From Streptosporangiaceae bacterium (lineage in GTDB: Bacteria > Actinomycetota > Actinomycetes > Streptosporangiales > Streptosporangiaceae): a stretch of 13,652 nt of DNA. Location of the stretch: NCBI GenBank assembly GCA_030045215.1, contig JASIBJ010000318.1, forward strand, positions 1 to 13,652, written 5' to 3'. The position numbers were made by a program, and so were the translations under genes. The notes beneath the pieces were generated by a model. The model ran no database searches, was not told the origin of the DNA, and worked only from the letters and a program-made list of their open reading frames with translations. Positions 1 to 5,427 of this stretch are shown in pieces (within the stretch, counting starts at the first letter, position 1; each line of letters starts with the position of its first letter).

Positions 1-1
1 G

Positions 2-382
2 CTCGCACTCGTCCTGGCCGCGAAATCGCCGCAGGCGCGGATCTGGGCGGTGGAGGTGAACCGCAGGGCAATTGACCTATGCGAGCGGAACGCGGCGTCC
101 GCAGGCCTGGCCAACGTCCGCTGCCTCGAACCGGACGACGCGGCGCTGCCTGGCAGCTTCCAGCTGATCTGGTCCAATCCGCCGATCCGGATCGGCAAGC
201 AGGCACTGCACGTGATGCTGTCGGGCTGGCTGAACCGGCTCGCCGAGGGTGCCTGCGCCTATCTGGTGGTGCAGCGCAACCTCGGCTCGGACTCGCTCCA
301 GCGCTGGCTGGCCGACGCCGGCTGGACGGCGACCCGGGTCGCCGCCAGGGCCGGGTACCGGGTCCTCCAGGTGCGCCAGTGA
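2..382 (+). CDS. Class I SAM methyltransferase, small-domain (RsmC/MTS-like), C-terminal part
   Basis: The reading frame is open from the window edge, so the N-terminus is missing. What remains is the second half of a Rossmann methyltransferase. An acidic strand end (AVEVN) is followed by RRAIDLCERNA, the usual S-adenosylmethionine ribose-binding region. Then comes SNPPIRIGK, the NPP motif that positions a target base nitrogen in RsmC/RsmD/HemK-type enzymes, and then the final beta strands (ACAYLVVQRNLG, GYRVLQVRQ). This matches the MTS family (PF05175) that methylates rRNA bases, but the substrate cannot be read from this fragment. Its TGA overlaps the GTG of the next gene, another RNA methyltransferase, which supports a role in RNA modification. 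An internal ATG at 50 lies inside the SAM domain and is not a credible start. Confidence 0.8.
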   Translation, partial: LALVLAAKSPQARIWAVEVNRRAIDLCERNAASAGLANVRCLEPDDAALPGSFQLIWSNPPIRIGKQALHVMLSGWLNRLAEGACAYLVVQRNLGSDSLQRWLADAGWTATRVAARAGYRVLQVRQ

Positions 383-930
383 CCCGCCAGCTCGGCATGA
401 CCGAGGTGAAGCGGCTGAACCGCGGCTGGCGTCACCGGACGCACGCGGCCGTGAGTCTCCTGCTCGATGGCGTCGGGCAGCCCTTCAACGTCGGCTCGAT
501 CCTGCGGACCGCGGCCGCCTTCGGCGTCGACCAGGTCTGGCTCTGCGGGGACACGGCCCAGCCCGGTCACCCGTCGGCGCGCAAGACATCGCTCGGCACC
601 GACCGGCTGCTGTCGTTTGAGTACCCGCAGACGGCCGCGCTGGGCGCGCAGGCCGCGCGTGCCGCCGGGTACCGAGTCGTCGCGGTGGAACTGGCTGGTG
701 ACGCGGTGCCCTTGCACGAGGCGGACCTGACCGGTGACATCTGCCTGGCTCTCGGCAACGAGGACCACGGCTGCTCGGCCGGGCTGCTCGCGGCCGCCGA
801 CCTGGTCGCCTACATCCCGCAGGTCGGCCGGGTGGGATCGCTGAACGTGGCCGCCGCGGCGGCGATCGCGCTCGCCGAGGCCCGCCGGCACGAGTGGGCG
901 GCCCAGAAGCCGGACCCGGATCCGCGGTAG
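379..930 (+). CDS. TrmH/SpoU-family RNA 2'-O-methyltransferase
   Basis: A protein of 183 residues with the three SPOUT signature motifs in order: NVGSILRTAAAFG (37-49), LGNEDHG (125-131) and IPQVGRVGSLNVA (146-158). The last forms the trefoil-knot SAM site, and N37, E128, S154 and N156 are the residues expected to be conserved. Family members methylate the 2'-OH of a tRNA or rRNA ribose as dimers. The protein is just the catalytic domain, without the N-terminal L30-like extension of rRNA-type members, so a tRNA target is more likely; that is inference. I chose GTG 379 because it overlaps the upstream TGA by four bases (GTGA), a typical coupling. ATG 397 is a possible alternative. The usual NEGxG is NEDHG here, a mild variant. 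Confidence 0.9.
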   Translation: MTRQLGMTEVKRLNRGWRHRTHAAVSLLLDGVGQPFNVGSILRTAAAFGVDQVWLCGDTAQPGHPSARKTSLGTDRLLSFEYPQTAALGAQAARAAGYRVVAVELAGDAVPLHEADLTGDICLALGNEDHGCSAGLLAAADLVAYIPQVGRVGSLNVAAAAAIALAEARRHEWAAQKPDPDPR

Positions 931-978
931 TGCGGCCCAGCGCCCAGGGAGCCTGCCCCTGCGGTTCACCCAGGTCTG

Positions 979-990
979 CATACTAGGCCC
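979..990 (+). promoter_or_regulatory. Candidate -10 element for leaderless glpQ-like mRNA
   Basis: CATACT at 979-984 resembles a housekeeping -10 box. With the usual six-to-seven-base gap, transcription would begin at or next to the GTG at 991, giving an mRNA with no 5' leader. No Shine-Dalgarno sequence lies upstream of this GTG, consistent with leaderless translation, which is common in actinomycetes. No convincing -35 box is visible. Confidence 0.4.
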
Positions 991-1773
991 GTGCGATCTC
1001 GATTCCTTGATCATCCGCGGCCGCTGGCCTTCGCCCACCGTGGCGGGGCGGGCCACTTCCCCGAGAACTCATTCAAGGCATTCGAGCACGCCGTAGGGCT
1101 GGGCTACGCCTACCTCGAAACCGACGCCCATGCCACCGCGGACGGCACCGTGATCGCGTTCCACGACAAGACCCTGGACCGCGTGACGGACTCCACCGGG
1201 GCGGTCGCCGAACTGACGGCCACGCAGGTCGCCGCAGCCAGGATCGCCGGCACTGAGCCGATCCCGCTACTGGCCGACCTCCTCACGACCTGGCCCGAGC
1301 ACCGGTTCAACATCGACGTGAAGGATGAGCCAGTCATCGGCCCCCTCGTCGACATGCTGAGGGCGACCAATGCCTGGGACCGCGTCTGCATCACCTCGTT
1401 TTCCGGCCGCCGCCTGAACGCCACCAGGCGGTTGCTGCCGCGGCCGGTCTGCATGGCCACGCCACCCGCGGCGGTCGGCGCGATCACCGCAGGCACGCCG
1501 GCCCGCGTGCTGGCTGAGCGGTTCGCGCGCCTGTCCATTCAGTGCGCTCAGGTCCCGCCGCCGATCGCGACCAGGCAGTTCATCCGCCGCGCACATGCGG
1601 CCGGCCTGCAGGTGCACGTCTGGACCGTCAACGAGCCGACCGCCATGGCCAGCCTGCTCGACCTGGGAGTCGACGGCATCATGACTGACCAGACCGAGAT
1701 GCTCAGGGACGTGCTCGTGGCACGGGGCCAATGGCAGCCCTTGCAGGGGGACGCGCTCGCAAACCCCGACTGA
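991..1773 (+). CDS. Glycerophosphodiester phosphodiesterase (GDPD family)
   Basis: A protein of 260 residues hydrolysing glycerophosphodiesters to glycerol-3-phosphate and an alcohol. Family landmarks are visible: AHRGG (H16, R17), PENS (E25, N26), ETDAHATADG (E43, D45) and AFHDKTLDR (H58, D59). H16 and H58 are the expected acid/base pair, and E25/E43/D45 the metal-binding acids. The later E-x-K metal strand reads NIDVKDE, with Asp109 where Glu is common. The C-terminal barrel strands VHVWTVNE and GVDGIMTDQ are typical. There is no signal peptide or membrane segment, so it is a cytosolic UgpQ-type enzyme rather than secreted GlpQ. The GTG start at 991 is supported by the beginning of the domain and by the nearby -10 box. 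It is probably transcribed alone; rbpA downstream has its own promoter. Confidence 0.9.
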   Translation: MRSRFLDHPRPLAFAHRGGAGHFPENSFKAFEHAVGLGYAYLETDAHATADGTVIAFHDKTLDRVTDSTGAVAELTATQVAAARIAGTEPIPLLADLLTTWPEHRFNIDVKDEPVIGPLVDMLRATNAWDRVCITSFSGRRLNATRRLLPRPVCMATPPAAVGAITAGTPARVLAERFARLSIQCAQVPPPIATRQFIRRAHAAGLQVHVWTVNEPTAMASLLDLGVDGIMTDQTEMLRDVLVARGQWQPLQGDALANPD

Positions 1774-1775
1774 GC

Positions 1776-1791
1776 CGGGCTTTTCCGCCCG
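1776..1791 (+). terminator. Weak hairpin after the GDPD gene
   Basis: CGGGC (1776-1780) and GCCCG (1787-1791) form a five-base-pair stem around a TTTTCC loop, starting three bases after the stop codon. There is no U-tract. It could act as a factor-independent terminator of the short actinomycete kind, but support is modest. Confidence 0.3.
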
Positions 1792-1817
1792 AGGGGGGTT
1801 GGAACTACGGCTTGCAG

Positions 1818-1843
1818 GGAATCTTGACCGGGTAGTTCTCGTT
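1818..1843 (+). promoter_or_regulatory. SigR (SigH)-type ECF promoter of rbpA
   Basis: GGAAT at 1818-1822 and GTT at 1841-1843 are separated by exactly 18 bases. This is the published consensus for the thiol-oxidative-stress sigma factor SigR of Streptomyces (SigH in mycobacteria). It lies about 40 bases before the rbpA ATG, on the correct strand. S. coelicolor rbpA is an established SigR target, so function and sequence agree. A TTGACC at 1824-1829 inside the same stretch could be the -35 of a second, housekeeping promoter, but its -10 is not clear. Confidence 0.8.
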
Positions 1844-1885
1844 GGTCAAGTAGTACGGCTGAGAGCCTGGGGAGGCAGCAGACAT

Positions 1886-2269
1886 ATGGCCGAGCGCGCA
1901 CTTCGCGGCACCCGACTCGGAGCCACGAGCTACGAGAACGACCGTAACACCGACCTGGCGCCTCGCCAGGAAGTGGCTTTCGACTGCCCTCGGGGCCACC
2001 GGTTCACCGTGCCGTTCTCGGCTGAGGCCGAACTACCCCTGAACTGGGAATGCCGTATTTGTGGCGATCTTGCGGTCACGGCAACAGGCGACACGCCGAC
2101 CCCCAAGAAGGTCAAGCCACCGCGCAGTCACTGGGACATGCTCATGGAGCGGCGGAGCATGGCCGACCTGGAGGAAGTCCTGGCGGAGCGGCTCGCCGTC
2201 ATCCGCGGCCAGCGCGAGCCCGGCGAAGAGCCTGCTCCCCGCCAGACGCGCCAGCGCAAGAGCGCCTGA
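1886..2269 (+). CDS. rbpA: RNA polymerase-binding protein RbpA
   Basis: A protein of 127 residues that binds RNA polymerase and the principal sigma factor and helps open promoters; the family is confined to Actinobacteria. From the N-terminus there is a flexible tail, then a core domain with candidate zinc ligands C34, H38, C56 and C59 (FDCPRGH ... WECRICG). A basic linker follows (KKVKPPRSHW, about 74-83), then the sigma-interaction helix (DMLMERRSMADLEEVLAERL, 84-103), and an Arg-rich tail. Length and motif positions match known RbpA. The ATG at 1886 has a strong ribosome site, GGGGAGG at 1869-1875. A longer in-frame ORF reaches 1799, but it would run through the SigR promoter and lacks a start site. 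Transcription is probably induced by disulphide stress. Confidence 0.96.
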   Translation: MAERALRGTRLGATSYENDRNTDLAPRQEVAFDCPRGHRFTVPFSAEAELPLNWECRICGDLAVTATGDTPTPKKVKPPRSHWDMLMERRSMADLEEVLAERLAVIRGQREPGEEPAPRQTRQRKSA

Positions 2270-2577
2270 CCCCAACCATCTGGTCCCCCGCCCGCCGCGG
2301 TCCTGCGGCTCTTTCGCGCCCGCGCGGTCGCGCAGGCCGGACCGGCACATTGCCGCGCGCGATGACAAAGGTTCCGGCGAACTAGCTTAAAGGCTTGTCT
2401 AGCGACCTTGCCTGGGTAAATCGCGCGTGCAAGTCTAAATGGTTATAGGGGCATGTTCGCGCGTATTTATCGCTAGAGCTATGTTCGCGTACATTCCGGC
2501 ATAAGCGGCATTTGCGGAGAGCTGCGGCTGCTGCCTGTGCCTATTTCCTGTCGTCAAGGGCACGGGGGACGTCTGTC
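2270..2577. other. Intergenic region between rbpA and the GT87 gene
   Basis: The first part is GC-rich and holds a short hairpin, GCCGC (2294-2298) with GCGGC (2305-2309), followed by TCTTTC, a possible weak rbpA terminator. From about 2385 to 2515 the sequence turns unusually AT-rich for this genome, as expected of a promoter region. TTGTCT (2395-2400) and TAAATC (2417-2422), 16 bases apart, are the best -35/-10 pair, but this is a weak call. A near-repeat based on ATGTTCGCG occurs at 2453-2461 and 2481-2489. Confidence 0.45.
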
Positions 2578-3960
2578 TTGGACGAGGGTCAGTCGACCAC
2601 GGCTGCGGTCGGCCCTGCGAGTCAGCCCACGAGCTTGCGCGCGGCGCGCTGGGCCGCCGTCGGCGGGGTCGTGACCTTCGCCGCATCCCTTGCGGTTCTC
2701 GACGCGCGCTACGTGCGGGACGGACGCCTGGGCTCGGGCATGATCGACCTGCAGGTGTACCAGGCCGGCGGGCTGCTTGCTCTCCACTCGGGCAACATCT
2801 ACGGCACACGCTTCGCGCACAGCCTGCTCTTCACCTACCCGCCGATGGCGGCGCTCGCCTTCTCGGCCATCGCCACCCTCCCGATGGCCTCGCTGCGCTG
2901 GCTGCTCACCGGCGCCAGCATCGGGTCCCTGGCCGTGACGATGTGGCTGACCGCCGGGATGCTCGGCCGCCGGCGCCCGGCCGGCCGCCTCGCCTTGGCG
3001 CTGGCGGCCGCGGCCATCGCCCTGTGGCTGCAACCGGTGTGGCAGACGGTCTCGCTCGGCCAGGTCAACCTCATCCTGATGCTCATCATCGTGGCTGACC
3101 TGCGCCTGCCCGACACAGCCTGGTTCAAGGGCGTCGGCGTGGGCCTCGCCGCAGGCTTCAAGCTCACGCCGCTGATCTTCATTCCGTACCTGCTGTTCAC
3201 CCGCCGGGTCCGGGCGGCAGGCGTCTCGACGGCGACGTTCATTCTGACGATCGCGATGTCGGCGATGGCGCTGCCCGGCCCGTCCCGGCAGTACTGGCTC
3301 GGCTTGCTGTTCCTGGATTCAGGCCGGACTGGAAATGTCGCCTACGTCGGCAACCAGTCCCTGTACGGCACGCTCGCCCGGCTGCTCGGCAGCCCGGCGG
3401 CAGCGCAGCCGTACTGGGCCGCCATGGCTGCTGTCGTCGGCGTGGCCGGCCTGCTGATATCGGTCCAGTGGTCCCGGCGCGGGCAGGAACTGGCCGGCAT
3501 CCTGACGTGCGCACTGACGGGCCTGCTGATCTGCCCCGTGTCGTGGGAACACCACTGGGTCTGGGCGGCGCCAGGCCTCGTGCTGGCCATCGATGCTGTC
3601 GCGCGGCTCTGGCGGCCCGGGCAGACCGGGCCGGCGTTCTCAGGCGATCCATGGCCGACGGCCGCCGGGCGCGCCGTGTTCTCGCAGCGCGGGGCCTGGC
3701 AGCGCTGGGCCTGGCCGGCCGCTGCGGCGGCGCTGGCCGCGTCGTTCTTCCTGTTCCCGCCCGGCCTAGTGCCGGCATCGGTCGTCCAGGGATACGGGGC
3801 ACGCGGCACGCAACTGCTGGCCGGCAACATCTATGTGATCGCCGGCCTGACAGCTCTGGGCCTGGCCGGGTTCGCGCTGCGCGGGTACCGGCGGGCCGCC
3901 CGGCCTGAGCCGGCGCGCACGGCACAGCGCGTACCTGACCAGCCGCGCGCGACCGTGTGA
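2578..3960 (+). CDS. GT87 (DUF2029) polyprenol-phosphate-mannose-dependent mannosyltransferase-like membrane protein
   Basis: A polytopic membrane protein with roughly ten hydrophobic helices, 460 residues from the start chosen. It matches the GT-C family GT87, which includes mycobacterial PimE and the alpha-1,2-mannosyltransferase Rv2181. These enzymes transfer mannose from polyprenyl-phosphate-mannose to lipoglycans outside the membrane. Visible marks are an Asp in the first extracytoplasmic loop (DLQVYQAGG, D57), the FTYPP segment (85-89), the SLGQVN motif (near 159-164) and GFKLTPL. The acceptor is unknown. I prefer TTG 2578, with GGGGGAC seven bases upstream; an in-frame TTG at 2512 has no ribosome site. 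It converges on ppm1 with only seven bases between stops, and ppm1 makes its presumed donor. The Arg/Pro-rich last 25 residues are probably disordered. Confidence 0.82.
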   Translation: MDEGQSTTAAVGPASQPTSLRAARWAAVGGVVTFAASLAVLDARYVRDGRLGSGMIDLQVYQAGGLLALHSGNIYGTRFAHSLLFTYPPMAALAFSAIATLPMASLRWLLTGASIGSLAVTMWLTAGMLGRRRPAGRLALALAAAAIALWLQPVWQTVSLGQVNLILMLIIVADLRLPDTAWFKGVGVGLAAGFKLTPLIFIPYLLFTRRVRAAGVSTATFILTIAMSAMALPGPSRQYWLGLLFLDSGRTGNVAYVGNQSLYGTLARLLGSPAAAQPYWAAMAAVVGVAGLLISVQWSRRGQELAGILTCALTGLLICPVSWEHHWVWAAPGLVLAIDAVARLWRPGQTGPAFSGDPWPTAAGRAVFSQRGAWQRWAWPAAAAALAASFFLFPPGLVPASVVQGYGARGTQLLAGNIYVIAGLTALGLAGFALRGYRRAARPEPARTAQRVPDQPRATV

Positions 3961-3967
3961 GGCGGCG

Positions 3968-4720
3968 TCACGACCGGCGGCGACCCAGCCGGCCCGCGAT
4001 CCCCCACTGAGTAACCCGCCACAGCGCCTCGGCCACGATCGCGTGACTCATCTTGCTGCGGCCGCGGGTTCGCTCGGTGAACGTGATCGGGACCTCCTGG
4101 ACCTCCAGCCCGGCCCGCACCGCCCGCAAAGTCAGGTCGATCTGGAAGCAGTAGCCCTGCGAGGTGACGGCGTGCAGCGCGATCGCGCGCAGTGCGGCGG
4201 CGCGGTACGCCCGGAAGCCGCCCGTGGCGTCGTGCACCGACAAGCCCAGCATGATGCGCGCGTAGGCGTTGCCGCCGCGAGACAACATCTCGCGCGACCT
4301 GGGCCAGTTGCGCACCGTACCGCCCCGCACCCAGCGCGAGCCGACCACAAGGTCGGCGTCGGCGAGCGCGGCCAGCAGCGCCGGCAGCTCGGCCGGGTCG
4401 TGCGAGCCGTCGGCGTCCATCTCGACGACCGCGTCGTAGCCGTGCTCAAGCGCCCAGCCGAAGCCCGCCAGGTAGGCGGCGCCGAGCCCCTGCTTGCCCG
4501 GCCGGTGCATGACGTGCACCTGTTCGTCGGTCAGCGCGAGCTTCTCGGCAATGTCGCCGGTGCCGTCAGGGCTGTTGTCGTCCGCGACGAGAATGTCCGC
4601 GGCCGGCACGGCGGAGCGCAGGCGGGCCACGATCTGATCGAGGTTCTCGCGCTCGTTGTACGTCGGGATGATGACGGCCACCCGCTCCACCGGAGCGCGT
4701 TGCCGGCTTCCTGCCGTCAC
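3968..4720 (-). CDS. ppm1: Polyprenol-phosphate-mannose synthase (GT2, Ppm1/DPM1-like)
   Basis: A soluble GT2 enzyme of 250 residues transferring mannose from GDP-mannose to polyprenyl phosphate at the inner membrane face. Motifs, numbered from GTG 4720, are IPTYNERENL (P19-E23, nucleotide site), VADDNSPDGTG (D47, D48), GLGAAYLAGF, and the metal-binding EMDADGSHDP (D102, D104). VGSRWVRGG, ATGGFRAYR and CFQIDLTLRA follow, all typical of DPM1/Ppm1. There is no fused apolipoprotein N-acyltransferase domain and no C-terminal membrane anchor. GTG 4720 is preferred: the domain starts soon after it, and it overlaps the stop of a 20-codon leader ORF as GTGA. TTG 4765 is an alternative. The mycobacterial orthologue is also next to and convergent with rbpA. 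Its likely user is the adjacent GT87 protein. Confidence 0.92.
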   Translation of the reverse strand: MTAGSRQRAPVERVAVIIPTYNERENLDQIVARLRSAVPAADILVADDNSPDGTGDIAEKLALTDEQVHVMHRPGKQGLGAAYLAGFGWALEHGYDAVVEMDADGSHDPAELPALLAALADADLVVGSRWVRGGTVRNWPRSREMLSRGGNAYARIMLGLSVHDATGGFRAYRAAALRAIALHAVTSQGYCFQIDLTLRAVRAGLEVQEVPITFTERTRGRSKMSHAIVAEALWRVTQWGIAGRLGRRRS

Positions 4721-4779
4721 CGGCTCGCCCCGGCCCCGTGCACCGACTCGCGCCCGCCGGCACAACGTGGTCTCAGCAC
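4717..4779 (-). CDS. Possible 20-residue leader ORF coupled to ppm1
   Basis: GTG at 4779 has a near-ideal ribosome site, GGGAGGAC (4795-4788), eight bases upstream. The frame runs 20 codons to a TGA (4719-4717) that overlaps the preferred ppm1 GTG (4720) by four bases. That arrangement would let ribosomes finishing the leader restart on ppm1. The peptide (MLRPRCAGGRESVHGAGASR) resembles nothing I know. No comparable ribosome site serves ppm1 directly, which favours the idea. If ppm1 actually begins at TTG 4765, this ORF would instead be an out-of-frame accident. Confidence 0.35.
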   Translation of the reverse strand: MLRPRCAGGRESVHGAGASR

Positions 4780-4913
4780 TTTCCGTCGTCCTCCCGGCGC
4801 GCTGCCATCCGCTGGGTGTCGCCCGTTGCGTTGAACACTACCGGCCCGGCAGGCTCACCGCGGATCCCTGATCGTAACCCGGCCTGCCCGCTCGCCCGCC
4901 GCCGAACTGGGAA

Positions 4914-4998
4914 GAGGGCCTGGGACTCCCTTCGGACCGGAGCGCGTCCCGTCGGCAGCGGGATCGCCTCCGTTGTCTACTGGGTGCCCAGGCCCCTC
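4914..4998 (-). ncRNA. Predicted rod-like structured RNA (ppm1 leader or independent small RNA)
   Basis: GGGCCTGGG (4916-4924) and CCCAGGCCC (4987-4995) are perfectly complementary, extended outward by two pairs past a bulged base. Inside, CCC (4928-4930) pairs with GGG (4982-4984). The apical arm pairs GAC, CGGAG, GCG and TCCCG (4935-4951) with CGGGA, CGC, CTCCG and GTC (4959-4977) across single- or two-base bulges, closing on a seven-base loop (4952-4958). Together this is nearly 30 base pairs in 85 bases. The strand is assigned from the strong minus-strand promoter about 125 bases upstream. It matches no riboswitch or named RNA I recognise, and GC-rich DNA folds easily, so expression is unproven. 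Confidence 0.35.
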
Positions 4999-5030
4999 CC
5001 GGATCCAACCCCCCGCCAGAACAGGGCTCG

Positions 5031-5046
5031 CCGCGGAATACCGCGG
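5031..5046. repeat. Perfect palindromic hairpin
   Basis: CCGCGG, a four-base AATA loop, then CCGCGG again: each half is self-complementary and the two halves also pair with each other. It lies between the minus-strand promoter and the rod-like structure, so it would be part of the same transcript. Confidence 0.45.
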
Positions 5047-5085
5047 GGCCGGCACGAAGACCACCTCGCGGCGCGGCCTCGGCCC

Positions 5086-5110
5086 GGCCAGCCACCCTGA
5101 CCTGCTGGCC
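5086..5110. repeat. Inverted repeat just downstream of the minus-strand promoter
   Basis: GGCCAGC (5086-5092) and GCTGGCC (5104-5110) form a perfect seven-base-pair stem with an eleven-base loop. In a minus-strand transcript starting near 5122 this would be the first hairpin, at the extreme 5' end. Confidence 0.4.
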
Positions 5111-5128
5111 AGTGCTGGACTGGGCAGA

Positions 5129-5156
5129 AACATACCGTTGATCGCGGCGATGTCAA
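5129..5156 (-). promoter_or_regulatory. Consensus housekeeping promoter directed toward ppm1
   Basis: On the minus strand, a perfect -35 box TTGACA (5156-5151) is followed by 16 bases and TATGTT (5134-5129), which keeps the key T, A and final T of the -10 box. It is the best housekeeping promoter match in the window. The expected start point is near 5122, giving a leader of about 400 bases before ppm1, or a separate small RNA. Confidence 0.6.
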
Positions 5157-5177
5157 CCTGTCCTGCCAGGACTGATA

Positions 5178-5213
5178 CCCGTCAGCTACCTGCGCGCGGG
5201 CCAGCCTGACGGG
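5178..5213. repeat. Perfect 8-bp inverted repeat
   Basis: CCCGTCAG (5178-5185) and CTGACGGG (5206-5213) are exact reverse complements around a 20-base loop. It lies just upstream of the minus-strand promoter and upstream of acs. It could be a hairpin in an acs leader or a binding site; no function can be assigned. Confidence 0.4.
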
Positions 5214-5235
5214 CCTGTTCCCTGTTGTCCCTCAG

Positions 5236-5260
5236 CGTTACGATTGGGATTGCCGTAACG
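5236..5260. promoter_or_regulatory. Candidate operator upstream of acs
   Basis: CGTTACG (5236-5242) and CGTAACG (5254-5260) are exact inverted copies separated by eleven bases. Half-site centres are 18 bases apart, just under two helical turns, as expected for a dimeric regulator. The first half overlaps TACGAT (5239-5244), a plausible -10 box, although no -35 is evident. It sits about 170 bases upstream of the acs start. Confidence 0.4.
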
Positions 5261-5273
5261 TGTGAGGGCGCCC

Positions 5274-5408
5274 ATGACAGCGATGTCGGCCATAGCCGAC
5301 TGGTGCCTGGGATCAGCAGCTTTCGACCAAGCTGCGACGTGCAGAGCTCACACCGCGGCTCAGCCCATCACGGCTGTTCGCCCGGCGTCTGGCCGTGCGC
5401 CGATTTAG
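5274..5408 (+). CDS. Possible 44-residue ORF upstream of acs
   Basis: ATG 5274 has GAGGG (5264-5268) five bases upstream, and the frame ends at TAG 5406-5408, 19 bases before the acs start. The peptide (beginning MTAMSAIADWCLGSAAFDQA) has no recognisable domain. Third codon positions are clearly less GC-rich than in neighbouring genes, which argues against long-term coding selection. I list it as a possible short leader gene and would not be surprised if it is spurious. Confidence 0.2.
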   Translation: MTAMSAIADWCLGSAAFDQAATCRAHTAAQPITAVRPASGRAPI

Positions 5409-5427
5409 CTCCGCGTGGAGGACAGGA

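Larger units (their letters stand above)
4780..5427. other. Long gene-poor divergent region between ppm1 and acs
   Basis: About 650 bases without a convincing long gene. On the minus strand it holds a consensus promoter (5156-5129), then a potential rod-like RNA (4998-4914) in what would be a 400-base leader of ppm1. On either strand there are perfect inverted repeats at 5031-5046, 5086-5110, 5178-5213 and 5236-5260. On the plus strand a weak 44-codon ORF precedes acs. Several ORFs of 60-120 codons cross this region on both strands, but they lack ribosome sites and recognisable domains, and I do not count them as genes. Confidence 0.5.

Noticed and set aside
1799..1885. N-terminal extension of RbpA from 1799
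   Set aside because: It would translate through the SigR promoter, lacks a ribosome site, and RbpA proteins are about 110-130 residues, as given by ATG 1886.
3239..3925. Minus-strand ORF of 228 codons opposite the GT87 gene
   Set aside because: Its Arg/Pro/Ala composition is typical of a GC-rich frame shadow, with no ribosome site or domain.
4768..4785. Minus-strand GGAAAGTGCTGAGACC recalls RNase P RNA (GGAAAGTGC) and TPP riboswitch (CTGAGA) fragments
   Set aside because: The other conserved blocks of either RNA are absent around it, and the stretch is better explained as the ribosome-site region of a leader ORF.
5178..5200. Plus-strand ACCCGTCAGCTACC resembles part of the ydaO-type c-di-AMP riboswitch
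   Set aside because: Only the short CCCGTCAGCTA-like 3' segment matches. The upstream GAGCGGGGGA-like core and the rest of the fold are missing, and the downstream gene is not a usual target.
5261..5276. TGTGA near 5261 considered as a CRP site for acs
   Set aside because: The second half (TCACA after six bases) is absent.
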